Shown: piece by piece, positions 25,315-33,380 of the stretch
Position numbering within the stretch: position 1 is the first letter of the stretch
How the letters are laid out: every line of letters begins with the position of its first letter
Assembly: GCF_036169555.1 (NCBI RefSeq)
Contig: NZ_CP108032.1
Span: forward strand, 5,022,001 to 5,086,000
Length of the DNA stretch: 64,000 nt
Direction of reading: 5' to 3'
Source of the DNA: Streptomyces sp. NBC_00306
GTDB taxonomy: Bacteria; Actinomycetota; Actinomycetes; Streptomycetales; Streptomycetaceae
The notes under the pieces: model-generated
Database searches by the model: none
Told to the model about the DNA's origin: nothing
Seen by the model: only the letters and a program-made list of their open reading frames with translations
Translations under genes and position numbers: made by a program

Positions 25315-25944
25315 ATGAGCAGTTCGCCGACTCCCGCCGAGAACACCTACGCCGACCGCGTCTTCCGGTCGTCCGCCGGAATGGGCGGTGGAGTGTTGCT
25401 GCTCGCCCTCGTCGCATGGATCGCCGGGGACGCTCTCGTCCGGGGCGAGGGGCGCACCCCCTGGATCGCCCTCGCCGGGGCCCTCCTCGTCGTGCCCGTC
25501 GTCGTCGCGTTCACGATGCGGCCCGCCGTCTTCGCCAACGACGACCGGCTGCGGATCAGGAACCCGTTCCGGACGATCACCCTGCCCTGGGGGGACGTCG
25601 CCGATGTGCGCGCGTCCTTCTCGAGCGAGGTGTTCACGCAGGAGGGGAAGAAGGTCCAGCTGTGGGCCGTGCCCGTGTCGTTGCGGCAGCGCAAGCGGGT
25701 CTCGCGGCGGCAGATGCAGCGGGCGCAAGACGATCCGCACGGGCGGACGTCCGTGAACGCCGACGTGAGCGACAAGGCACGTCTGGCGCCGGCCGATCAG
25801 ACCGTCGCCGATCTGCGGGAGATGGCCGAGCGCAACGCCTCCCGGCCCGAGGCGCAGGGTCGGATGCAGGTCCGCTGGGCGTACGAGCTGCTCGCGCCCA
25901 CCCTCGCCGGGCTCGTCCTGCTCATCGCGCTGCTGGCCGTCTGA
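25315..25944 (+). CDS. PH-like-domain membrane protein
   Basis: 209 residues. Two N-terminal membrane segments (GGGVLLLALVAWIAGDALV; LAGALLVVPVVVAFTM) precede a bacterial PH-like domain (RLRIRNPFRTITLPWGDVAD; VQLWAVPVSLRQRKR). A membrane segment closes the protein (LLAPTLAGLVLLIALLAV). This layout is common in actinobacteria; the role is unknown and probably envelope-related. ATG 25315 follows GGGGG and opens the conserved part. Confidence 0.8.
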   Translation: MSSSPTPAENTYADRVFRSSAGMGGGVLLLALVAWIAGDALVRGEGRTPWIALAGALLVVPVVVAFTMRPAVFANDDRLRIRNPFRTITLPWGDVADVRASFSSEVFTQEGKKVQLWAVPVSLRQRKRVSRRQMQRAQDDPHGRTSVNADVSDKARLAPADQTVADLREMAERNASRPEAQGRMQVRWAYELLAPTLAGLVLLIALLAV

Positions 25945-26081
25945 GCCGCTCCACCGGGCGATGGCCTGGGGGCGGCCGGGGGGCAACGCCCGGATGAAGG
26001 ACGGCTCCACGTCCCCTGTTCGGCCCCGCCCCTCCCGTAGGCGTCCATAGATTGCCCCTGCCGACGCAGTGGGGGTGAGGC

Positions 26082-26462
26082 ATGGTCGGGCGAACCGACG
26101 AAGGCAGCTGGACGGCGGCGTTGTCCGGGACGAGGTGCCGGATCGACGTCGACGGCGCAGGCCGGTACGGCTGGCGGCTGATCGCCCCGAACGGTCGCGT
26201 GGTGGCCGTGTCGGCGACCACGTTCGGCGATCACGGCTCGTGCGCCGCCGCGTTCGCGTCCTTGTGCGCCGGGCACGCCGAGATGACGGGCGGGGTGCAG
26301 CACACCCCCGGCGGCAACGGCTGGGTGTGGCTGCTCCGCGACGCCGACGGCCGGGCCGCGGCCGTCTCCGGGCGGGCGTACGAACGCCATTCGACCTGCC
26401 GTGCCGCCCAGCGGCGTTTCCGCTCGCTCCTCGCGGAGCCGGCCGTCGGGGGACCCGGCTGA
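26082..26462 (+). CDS. Small protein with tandem DUF1508 (YegP-like) halves
   Basis: 126 residues in two similar halves: YGWRLIAPNGRVVAVSATTF with SCAAAFASLC, and WVWLLRDADGRAAAVSGRAY with TCRAAQRRF. This matches the pattern of DUF1508, which contains a WR(L)xxxNGxxxAxS strand pair followed by a helix. Such proteins are small, soluble and uncharacterised. It is convergent with the mannosyltransferase gene, the two stops being a few bases apart. Confidence 0.65.
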   Translation: MVGRTDEGSWTAALSGTRCRIDVDGAGRYGWRLIAPNGRVVAVSATTFGDHGSCAAAFASLCAGHAEMTGGVQHTPGGNGWVWLLRDADGRAAAVSGRAYERHSTCRAAQRRFRSLLAEPAVGGPG

Positions 26463-26466
26463 CGCG

Positions 26467-27672
26467 TCACGGCGGCCCCTTCCAGACCAGCAGCATGTAC
26501 GCGCCCAGCCACGCGGACATGAGTGTCGACGTGCCCAGGACGACCGCGACCGTCGCCGTGCGCCGGGCCCGGGCCAGTGCCTGGGCCACCGGCAGCAGCA
26601 GCGGGAATCCGGGCAGCAGGAAGCGCGCCCGGGGGAAGTAGACGCCGCCGCTGCCCAGCACCACGAGCAGCAGTACGCCCGTGAACACCAGCAGGGGCAG
26701 CGGCTGCCGGTCCACCGCGCACAGCAGGTAGAGCACGACGGAGAGGATCAGCACCGCCGAGACGGCCAGGACGAACAGCTGGGGCCGGGTCATGTAGATC
26801 AGTTGCTGGCGCAGCTCCAGCAGGGTCGCCCGGCCGCCGTCCCAGTCGTTCTTCCACAGCCGCTGCACGGCGAAGTAGCCGTCCGCGCGGCCCACCCGCA
26901 CCCCGACCCAGGCGACGAACCCCAGCCAGCCCAGCGGCGCGAGGCACGCGCCCGCCACGGCCGTCGCGCGGACGCCGGGGTCGCGCCGGGCGGCGAGCAG
27001 CGCGGCCAGGCAGACGGCCGCCGCCACCGCGATGCCCGTGGGCCGGGTCAGCCCCGCCAGGGACGCGAGTGAACCCGCCCACAGCCAGCGGCCGGTGAGC
27101 ACCGCGTACAACGCCCAGGCCGCGAGGGCGGTGAACAGCGACTCCGTGTAGCCCATCCACTGCACCATCGCGACCGGCAGCGTGCCCCACAGGACCGTGA
27201 GCAGGGTGCCGACCCGCCGTCCGCGGAGCCGGTCGCCGACCGCGAAGACGCCCCACGCGGCGACGAACGAGCACGCGATCGCGAGCATCAGGCCGACCGA
27301 GGCGCGTGAGCCGGGCGTGACCGCGGCGACCGCCTTCACCAGCGCCGGATAGAGCGGGAAGAAGGCGAGGTTGTTCTCGTTGACCGCGGTGCCGAGCCGG
27401 TCGGTGTACCCGTGCTCGGCGATGCCGAGGTACCAGTCGGAGTCCCAGGACGTGGCCAGCGTCGGCCAGATGCCGTGGCCCTTGGCGTGGGCGAGATGGG
27501 CGACGGCCAGCAGCCCGCACAGCCGGACGGCGAGATAGGCGGTCAGCGCCGGGGCCGCGCGCCGCAGCGAGCGCAGCAGCCGGCTCCCCGCGCCGGGTGC
27601 GTCCCCGCGCCCCGGGGCCGGTGGCCGGCGGGAGGCGGGGACGAAAGCGTGGACGGTCGCGGCGGGAGACAC
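26467..27672 (-). CDS. GT-C membrane glycosyltransferase (PIG-V-type mannosyltransferase family)
   Basis: 401 residues with about ten membrane segments. The first outer loop carries the GT-C acidic motif in SWDSDWYLGIAEHGY, followed by FFPLYPALVKAVAAV, which match PIG-V-like mannosyltransferases of actinobacteria. MVQWMGYTESLFTALAAWAL and AGLTRPTGIAVA are also conserved. It likely uses a polyprenyl-phosphate sugar at the outer face. The acceptor is unknown. Start ATG 27672; no operon partner is evident. Confidence 0.78.
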   Translation of the reverse strand: MSPAATVHAFVPASRRPPAPGRGDAPGAGSRLLRSLRRAAPALTAYLAVRLCGLLAVAHLAHAKGHGIWPTLATSWDSDWYLGIAEHGYTDRLGTAVNENNLAFFPLYPALVKAVAAVTPGSRASVGLMLAIACSFVAAWGVFAVGDRLRGRRVGTLLTVLWGTLPVAMVQWMGYTESLFTALAAWALYAVLTGRWLWAGSLASLAGLTRPTGIAVAAAVCLAALLAARRDPGVRATAVAGACLAPLGWLGFVAWVGVRVGRADGYFAVQRLWKNDWDGGRATLLELRQQLIYMTRPQLFVLAVSAVLILSVVLYLLCAVDRQPLPLLVFTGVLLLVVLGSGGVYFPRARFLLPGFPLLLPVAQALARARRTATVAVVLGTSTLMSAWLGAYMLLVWKGPP

Positions 27673-27828
27673 GGCGGCTGCTCCTGGGACTCGGCGTGCG
27701 CTACCGGGTCACACCCTTGCCCGGACGGCCCCGGGGAGCGGGGCGGGCTGCCGCCACGCCGTACGAGATTCACCCGTACGGGCGGCCCCGCGCGGCACCC
27801 TGGGCCCAGCGCGGGACCATGGCCGCCG

Positions 27829-29478
27829 TCAGATGCCGGCGGCCGCCGAGAGGTCCCGCTTGACCGCCGTCAGCACCTCGGTGGCCCGCTCGCGCGCGGC
27901 GGGCAGCGCGGCCGCGTCCGCGACCGGGACGACGACCTCCAGGTAGCACTTGAGCTTGGGCTCGGTGCCGCTCGGGCGGACGATGACGCGGGCGGTGAAC
28001 TCGCCGTCGAGGTGGTACCGCAGTCCGTCCGTCGGCGGCAGCGTCTCCGTACCCCGGGTCAGGTCCTCCGCGCCGGTGATCCGCAGCCCGGCCAGTTCGG
28101 CGGGCGGCTGCTCGCGGAGCCGGCGCATCGCGTCCGCGATGATGCTCAGGTCCTCGACCCGTACCGAGAGCTGGTCCGTGGCGTGCAGACCGTGTTCGAC
28201 GGCCAGGTCGTCGAGCAGATCGGTCAGTCCGCGGCCCTGCTCCTTGAGCTCCGACGCAAGCTCGGCGACGAGCAGCGCGGCGGTGATGCCGTCCTTGTCG
28301 CGGACGCCCTCGGGGTCGACGCAGTAGCCGAGCGCCTCCTCGTAGCCGTAGCGCAGGCCTTCGGCGCGGGCGATCCACTTGAAGCCGGTGAGCGTCTCCA
28401 CGAAGGGCAGCCCGGCCGCTTCCGCGATCCGGCCCAGCAGGGACGAGGACACGATCGACTCCGCGAAGGTGCCCGTCGCGCCCTTGCGGACGAGGTGTGC
28501 GGCGAGCAGCGCGCCGACCTCGTCGCCGCGCAGCATGCGCCACTCGCCGGGTGCGCTGTCGTCGGGCACGGCGACGGCGCAGCGGTCGGCGTCGGGGTCG
28601 TTGGCGATGACGATGTCCGGCCGGACGCGGCGCGCGGTCTCGAAGGCGAGATCCATCGCACCCGGCTCCTCGGGGTTCGGGAACGCGACGGTCGGGAACG
28701 CGGGGTCGGGCTCGGCCTGCTCCGCGACGAGGACCGGCTCCGGGAAGCCCGCCCGGGCGAAGGCGGCGGTGAACACCTCCGTGCCGACGCCGTGCAGGGC
28801 CGTGTGGACCACGCGGACCCCTCGCGGGGACCCGGCGGCCAGCACGGCGTCCGTACGGGCCAGATAGGCCTCCAGGACCTCCTCGCCGAGGACGTCCCAG
28901 CCGGACTCGGCGCGCGGCACGTCGTGCAGGCTGCGGATCGCGTCGATCTCGGCGGCGATCTCCGCGTCGGCGGGCGGCACGATCTGCGAGCCGTCGCCGA
29001 GATAGACCTTGTAGCCGTTGTCGCGCGGCGGGTTGTGGCTGGCGGTGACCTCGACGCCGGCGACGGCACCCAGCTGCCTTATGGCGAAGGCGAGTACGGG
29101 AGTCGGCAGCGGACGCGGCAGCACGGCCGCCCGGAGGCCGGCGGCGACCATGACCGCCGCGGTGTCGCGCGCGAAGTCGGCGGACTTGTAGCGGGCGTCG
29201 TATCCGATGACGACGAGGCCGCCCTCCTCGCCCTTGGCCTGCAGGTACGCGGCGAGGCCGGCGGCCGCGCGGATCACGACGGCGCGGTTCATCCGCATGG
29301 GCCCGGCGCCGAGCTCGCCGCGCAGACCGGCGGTGCCGAACTGGAGCGTGCCCGCGAACCGGGCCGCGAGCTCGTCGGTCTCCCGGGACTCGATGAGCTT
29401 GCGCAGCTCGTCCCGGGTCTCGCTGTCCGGGTCCTCGGCCAGCCAGGCCTCGGCCCGGGCGATGAGGTCCTGCGTCAC
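27829..29478 (-). CDS. Phospho-sugar mutase, probable phosphopentomutase role
   Basis: 549 residues, the long alpha-phosphohexomutase type related to PgcA and PGM2. The phosphoserine loop is EVTASHNPPRDNGYK, the metal loop IVIANDPDADRCAV, the sugar-specificity region YGYEEALGYCVDP and the phosphate loop RPSGTEPKLKCYLE. No DeoB-type phosphopentomutase is seen in the window. Its place after punA in the same direction suggests conversion of (deoxy)ribose-1-phosphate to 5-phosphate, as PGM2 does. GTG 29478 start. Hexose-phosphate activity is possible too. Confidence 0.85.
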   Translation of the reverse strand: MTQDLIARAEAWLAEDPDSETRDELRKLIESRETDELAARFAGTLQFGTAGLRGELGAGPMRMNRAVVIRAAAGLAAYLQAKGEEGGLVVIGYDARYKSADFARDTAAVMVAAGLRAAVLPRPLPTPVLAFAIRQLGAVAGVEVTASHNPPRDNGYKVYLGDGSQIVPPADAEIAAEIDAIRSLHDVPRAESGWDVLGEEVLEAYLARTDAVLAAGSPRGVRVVHTALHGVGTEVFTAAFARAGFPEPVLVAEQAEPDPAFPTVAFPNPEEPGAMDLAFETARRVRPDIVIANDPDADRCAVAVPDDSAPGEWRMLRGDEVGALLAAHLVRKGATGTFAESIVSSSLLGRIAEAAGLPFVETLTGFKWIARAEGLRYGYEEALGYCVDPEGVRDKDGITAALLVAELASELKEQGRGLTDLLDDLAVEHGLHATDQLSVRVEDLSIIADAMRRLREQPPAELAGLRITGAEDLTRGTETLPPTDGLRYHLDGEFTARVIVRPSGTEPKLKCYLEVVVPVADAAALPAARERATEVLTAVKRDLSAAAGI

Positions 29479-29551
29479 GGTGTGTGCCTCTCGTGATGGG
29501 TCGGGGGAACTCCGGCCCGGCCGGCGATGAAGGACACGGCCGGAGGCCGTT

Positions 29552-29575
29552 CTCCGGGGACCCGGGTCCCCGGAG
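29552..29575. promoter_or_regulatory. 24-bp perfect palindrome between punA and the phosphomutase gene
   Basis: CTCCGGGGACC, CG centre, GGTCCCCGGAG. It lies just after the punA stop on the minus strand and could be a partial terminator or a stabilising hairpin that sets the ratio of punA to mutase mRNA. Confidence 0.65.
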
Positions 29576-29585
29576 GCGACAGATG

Positions 29586-30416
29586 TCAGATCCGGTCCAG
29601 GACCCTCGTCAGCAGCGAACCCATGCGCGCCGCCGAGTCGCGGCCCGCCTGGAGCACCTCTTCGTGGTTGAGCGGCTCACCCGTCAGTCCGGCCGCCAGG
29701 TTGGTGACGAGGGAGATGCCCAGCACCTCCGCGCCGGCCTCGCGGGCCGCGATCGCCTCGAGCACCGTCGACATGCCGACCAGGTCGCCGCCCATGACGC
29801 GGACCATGTTGATCTCCGCCGGCGTCTCGTAGTGCGGGCCGGGGAACTGGACGTAGACGCCCTCCTCCAGCGAGGAGTCGACCTCCTTGCACAGCGCGCG
29901 CAGCCGCGGCGAGTACAGGTCGGTCAGGTCGACGAAGTTCGCGCCGATGATCGGGGAGGCCGCCGTCAGGTTGATGTGGTCGCTGATCAGCACCGGCTGA
30001 CCGGGGCGCATGCCCTCGCGCAGACCGCCGCAGCCGTTGGTCAGGACGACGGTCTTGCAGCCCGCTGCCACCGCGGTGCGCACACCGTGTGCGACGGCGG
30101 CGACGCCGCGGCCCTCGTAGTAGTGCGTACGGCCCAGGAAGACGAGCGCGCGCTTGCCGCCGATGCGGTACGAGCGGATCTTGCCGCCGTGGCCCTCGAC
30201 CGCCGGGGGCGGGAAACCGGGCAGTTCGGTGACCGGGAACTCGGCCTCGGGAGCACCGAGCGCGTCGACGGCGGGAGCCCAGCCGGAGCCCATCACCAGG
30301 GCTACGTCGTGTGTCTCGGCGCCGGTCAGCTCGCGCAGGCGGGCGGCGGCGGCGTCGGCCGCGGCGTGGGGGTCGGCGGAGACGCCGTTGAGATCCGGGT
30401 TCACTGATGCGTTCAC
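29586..30416 (-). CDS. punA: Purine nucleoside phosphorylase
   Basis: Phosphorolyses inosine and guanosine (and deoxy forms) to base and (deoxy)ribose-1-phosphate. 276 residues, the trimeric PNP-I size. Active-site segments: VVLTNGCGGLREGM, GPHYETPAEINMVRVMGGDL and VGMSTVLEAIAAREAG. GTG 30416 is preceded by TACCCT and seven bases, so a leaderless start is likely. Downstream lies the phosphomutase that uses its product; upstream is operator E. It completes the purine branch begun by add. Confidence 0.93.
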   Translation of the reverse strand: MNASVNPDLNGVSADPHAAADAAAARLRELTGAETHDVALVMGSGWAPAVDALGAPEAEFPVTELPGFPPPAVEGHGGKIRSYRIGGKRALVFLGRTHYYEGRGVAAVAHGVRTAVAAGCKTVVLTNGCGGLREGMRPGQPVLISDHINLTAASPIIGANFVDLTDLYSPRLRALCKEVDSSLEEGVYVQFPGPHYETPAEINMVRVMGGDLVGMSTVLEAIAAREAGAEVLGISLVTNLAAGLTGEPLNHEEVLQAGRDSAARMGSLLTRVLDRI

Positions 30417-30423
30417 GCGAATG

Positions 30424-30429
30424 AGGGTA
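30424..30429 (-). promoter_or_regulatory. Candidate -10 box for leaderless punA
   Basis: On the minus strand TACCCT is followed by seven bases and GTG. The -35 position (17-18 bp upstream) falls inside operator E. Confidence 0.5.
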
Positions 30430-30441
30430 GCCGGTCATTTC

Positions 30442-30453
30442 CTACGCGCGTAG
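30442..30453. promoter_or_regulatory. Nucleoside-regulon operator, site E
   Basis: Perfect CTACGCGCGTAG, 25 bp before the punA GTG and covering the inferred -35 region. Confidence 0.87.
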
Positions 30454-30538
30454 ATGACGCAGCGTACGGTCTTCGGATCGTTGTCTTGTCGTTTCCGACG
30501 AACACGCTCCGTGTCCGCCCCGGTGCCCGGCGCGGCCG

Positions 30539-30976
30539 TCAGCAGGGCCGCTTCCGCAGCTCCATCACATAGTCGTGAGGCGCCCCGGCCGAGTCGGCCG
30601 CGTCCGCGAGTTCGCCGAGATAGCGCGCCGACGGCAGGCCGCCCTCATAGCCGTTCAGGACGTACACCCAGGCCGGCTCCTCGCCGTCCAGGGTGTCCAC
30701 GCGGACCCGCATCCGCCGGTAGATGTCCATGCCGACACCTTCCCAGCGGTCCATCGAGTCCTCGTCCATCGGGGCGATGTCGTACAGCGCGACGAAGACC
30801 TGGGAACGCGGCGCCTCCACGATCGTGGCCAGCGCTCCCTCCCAGCCCATCTGCTCGCCGCCGAACGTCAGCCGGTGGCCGTTCAGCCAGCCGGTGCCGC
30901 GCAGCGGGGAGTGCGGGGCGCGGCGGGACATCAGCCGCGCGTCGAGGTTGCCGGCGTACGCGGCGTAGAGCGACAT
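30539..30976 (-). CDS. Gamma-glutamylcyclotransferase-fold protein
   Basis: 145 residues. The N-terminal YAAYAGNLDARLMSRRAP is the substrate-binding strand-loop of AIG2/GGCT proteins, with HRLTFGGEQMGWEGALATIV and ALYDIAPMDEDSMDRWEGVG (the conserved acidic region) following. Members cyclise gamma-glutamyl amines or peptides to 5-oxoproline, but many bacterial ones are untested. ATG 30976 opens the conserved fold; the long upstream open frame is repeat DNA and was rejected. No strong ribosome site is visible. Confidence 0.82.
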   Translation of the reverse strand: MSLYAAYAGNLDARLMSRRAPHSPLRGTGWLNGHRLTFGGEQMGWEGALATIVEAPRSQVFVALYDIAPMDEDSMDRWEGVGMDIYRRMRVRVDTLDGEEPAWVYVLNGYEGGLPSARYLGELADAADSAGAPHDYVMELRKRPC

Positions 30977-31070
30977 GGGATTGAGGGTACGGGAGGGGCA
31001 CGGGTGCGGGCTCGTGCGGGCGAGGTGGGGCGGGGGGTGTGGTGGGTTCTGTCCGGTGGGGGTCCTCCTG

Positions 31071-31230
31071 GCGGGCGCTTGAGCCTCGGGTCCTTGTCCG
31101 GCGTCGGGTCCGCGGGGCGAACGTTTGGGTCGTGCGGGTCCCTGGGGCGGGCGGGCGCTTGAGCCTCGGGTCCTTGTCCGGCGTCGGGTCCGCGGGGCGA
31201 AGGTTTGGGTCGTGCGGGTCCCTGGCGGGT
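31071..31230 (+). repeat. 80-bp tandem duplication
   Basis: 31071-31150 and 31151-31230 both begin GCGGGCGCTTGAGCCTCGGG and are identical for about 75 bases apart from C/G at the position corresponding to 31132. A diverged third unit continues into the first 117-bp repeat. Confidence 0.88.
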
Positions 31231-31265
31231 TCCTGGGCTGCGGGTTCTTGTCCGGCGTCGGGTCC

Positions 31266-31382
31266 GGGGGCCCTCCGGGCTCGACTCCTCGGGGTCGGCG
31301 GCGTACAGCTGTGTTGCATTGCGTGCCCGGGTGTTGCCGCCGATCCCCTGCGGGGACGACCCTGCACGCCCCCTGCCGGGGG
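31266..31382 (+). repeat. 117-bp intergenic repeat, copy 2
   Basis: Left module 31266-31308, 17-bp variable core 31309-31325, right module 31326-31382. Right module is identical to copy 3. Together with its upstream linker it forms a direct repeat of about 184 bp with copy 3. Confidence 0.88.
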
Positions 31383-31449
31383 CGAAGGTTTGGCCGTGCG
31401 GGTCCCTGGTGGGTTCCTGGGCTGCGGGTTCTTGTCCGGCGTCGGGTCC

Positions 31450-31566
31450 GGGGGCCCTCCGGGCTCGACTCCTCGGGGTCGGCGGCGTACAGGTCTGCTG
31501 TCTCGGTCACCCGGGTGTTGCCGCCGATCCCCTGCGGGGACGACCCTGCACGCCCCCTGCCGGGGG
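31450..31566 (+). repeat. 117-bp intergenic repeat, copy 3
   Basis: Left module 31450-31492, variable core 31493-31509, right module 31510-31566. Flanks equal copy 2 while the core differs at most positions but keeps 17 bp. Confidence 0.88.
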
Positions 31567-31797
31567 TCGAGGGACGAGACCGGCGGCCGCTGCAGGCACA
31601 CGCGAACCTGAGCCGGTTCGGATGCAGGGCATGCGGGTGGGCGGTGGGGGGATCTTCCGGGACACTCGGGGTGGACGCCTTCCCGCATGGGAGGCCCCGG
31701 GAGTGAGCGGGTTGAAGCGTGCGGGACAATGGAGTACGTACTCCAGCCCAGCGGGACACCCCACCCGGCAGTAACGAGAGCGCGAGGCGTAACCCCT

Positions 31798-33237
31798 GTG
31801 ACCCGGATCGTGATCATCGGCGGCGGACCCGGCGGATACGAGGCGGCCCTGGTGGGCGCCCAACTCGGCGCGGAGGTGACCGTCGTGGACTGCGACGGCC
31901 TCGGCGGCGCATCCGTACTGACGGACTGTGTGCCCTCCAAGACCCTCATCGCCACGGCCGAGGTGATGACCACCTTCGACTCCTCGTACGAGGAACTGGG
32001 CATCATCGTCGCCGACGACACCCCGCACATCGAGCAGGCCGCCCGGGTGGTCGGCGTGGACCTCGGCAAGGTCAACCGCCGTGTGAAGCGTCTCGCCCTC
32101 GCCCAGTCCCACGACATCACCGCCTCCGTCACCAGGGCGGGCGCACGCGTCATGCGCGGCCGCGGCCGGCTGGAGGGCCAGCAGGCGATGGACGGTTCCC
32201 GCAAGGTGATCGTGCGCGCCGCCGACGGCAGCGAGGAGACGCTCACCGCCGACGCCGTGCTCATCGCGACCGGTGGCCACCCCCGGGAGATCCCGGACGC
32301 CCTCCCCGACGGAGAGCGCATTCTGAACTGGACGCAGGTGTACGACCTGGACGAGCTCCCCGAGGAGCTCATCGTGGTCGGCTCCGGTGTCACCGGTGCC
32401 GAGTTCGCCGGTGCCTACCAGGCGCTCGGCTCCCGGGTCACCCTCGTCTCCTCCCGCGACCGCGTGCTGCCCGGTGAGGACCCGGACGCCGCCGCGGTGC
32501 TCGAGGACGTCTTCCGCCGCCGCGGCATGAACGTCATGGCCCGCTCCCGCGCGGAGTCCGCGAAGCGCGTCGGCGACCGGGTCGAGGTCACGCTCTCCGA
32601 CGGGCGGGTCATCTCCGGCTCGCACTGTCTGATGGCGGTCGGCGCGATCCCCAACTCCGCGGGCATGGGTCTGGAGGACGCGGGCGTACGGCTCAGGGAC
32701 TCGGGCCACATCTGGACCGACAAGGTCTCGCGGACCAGCGCCCCGGGCGTGTACGCGGCCGGTGACGTCACCGGTGTCTTCGCGCTCGCCTCGGTCGCCG
32801 CCATGCAGGGCCGGATCGCGATGTACCACTTCCTCGGCGACGCGGTGCAGCCCCTCAACCTCAAGACGGTCTCGTCGAACGTCTTCACCGACCCGGAGAT
32901 CGCGACCGTCGGCTACACCCAGGCCGATGTGGACGCGGGCAAGATCGACGCCCGTTCGGTGAAGCTGCCGCTGCTGCGCAACCCGCGCGCGAAGATGCAG
33001 GGCATCCGCGACGGTTTCGTCAAGATCTTCTGCCGCCCGGGCACGGGCATCGTCGTCGGCGGCTGTGTGGTCGCGCCGCGTGCGAGCGAGCTCATCCATC
33101 CCATCTCGATCGCGGTCGACAACAATCTGACGGTCGAACAGATCGCAAACGCTTTCACCGTGTACCCCTCTCTGTCGGGGTCGATCGCGGAGGTGGCACG
33201 CCAGTTGCACACCCGGAAGACGGCCGGCGAGGCGTAA
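31798..33237 (+). CDS. NAD(P)H-quinone dehydrogenase (LpdA-like flavoprotein)
   Basis: About 479 residues, disulfide-reductase fold without the disulfide chemistry. FAD-binding GGGPGGYEAAL opens the protein, an NAD(P)-binding GSGVTGAEFAGAY follows near residue 200, and GVYAAGDVTG closes the FAD site. The redox motif GGTCLNVGCIPSK reads GGASVLTDCVPSK: the first Cys is Ser39 and only Cys44 remains. The C-terminal HxHPT base motif reads TVYPSLS. Both changes match Mycobacterium LpdA (Rv3303c)-type quinone reductases rather than dihydrolipoamide dehydrogenase. GTG 31798 was chosen; ATG 31729 is a longer alternative. Confidence 0.85.
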   Translation: MTRIVIIGGGPGGYEAALVGAQLGAEVTVVDCDGLGGASVLTDCVPSKTLIATAEVMTTFDSSYEELGIIVADDTPHIEQAARVVGVDLGKVNRRVKRLALAQSHDITASVTRAGARVMRGRGRLEGQQAMDGSRKVIVRAADGSEETLTADAVLIATGGHPREIPDALPDGERILNWTQVYDLDELPEELIVVGSGVTGAEFAGAYQALGSRVTLVSSRDRVLPGEDPDAAAVLEDVFRRRGMNVMARSRAESAKRVGDRVEVTLSDGRVISGSHCLMAVGAIPNSAGMGLEDAGVRLRDSGHIWTDKVSRTSAPGVYAAGDVTGVFALASVAAMQGRIAMYHFLGDAVQPLNLKTVSSNVFTDPEIATVGYTQADVDAGKIDARSVKLPLLRNPRAKMQGIRDGFVKIFCRPGTGIVVGGCVVAPRASELIHPISIAVDNNLTVEQIANAFTVYPSLSGSIAEVARQLHTRKTAGEA

Positions 33238-33343
33238 ATCCGAAGAACCCCGGGCACTTGGCGCACCGGCGGTCAACTTCGGCTCCGCCTATACCACTTG
33301 CCGAACTCCGATATGGGCAACTTCTGCTATTCGGCGCATAGTG

Positions 33344-33373
33344 CTGAAAACTATCGGCCGGTGGGGTTACTGT
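33344..33373 (+). promoter_or_regulatory. Candidate promoter for the DeoR-family gene
   Basis: CTGAAA at 33344-33349, 18-bp spacer, TACTGT at 33368-33373. Start would fall at or next to GTG 33381, and no Shine-Dalgarno precedes that GTG, so a leaderless transcript is likely. Confidence 0.45.
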
Positions 33374-33380
33374 CAGTTTC

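Larger units (their letters stand above)
30977..31797. other. 821-bp gene-free block of nested repeats
   Basis: Between the cyclotransferase and flavoprotein genes. It holds an 80-bp tandem pair (31071-31230), two complete 117-bp repeats (31266-31382, 31450-31566) joined by a near-identical linker, and the GCAGGCACACGCGAACC tail at 31593-31609. Open frames on both strands are repeat-driven (runs of GDPARPLPG or QGACRVVPAGDRR) and are not considered genes. The promoter and leader of the flavoprotein gene occupy the last 150 bp. Confidence 0.75.

Noticed and set aside
22440..25997. 1185-codon frame opposite deoC and the aldehyde dehydrogenase genes
   Set aside because: Antisense of three recognised genes and of the repeat; low-complexity composition and no domain.
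25016..31566. CRISPR array or integron cassette
   Set aside because: Only three copies, 117 bp long and partly 6 kb apart; no 24-37-bp direct repeats with unique spacers and no cas or integrase gene nearby.
30539..31759. Long minus-strand frame joining the cyclotransferase to repeat DNA (about 400 codons)
   Set aside because: Only the part from ATG 30976 has family similarity; the rest is the 117-bp and 80-bp repeats read in frame.
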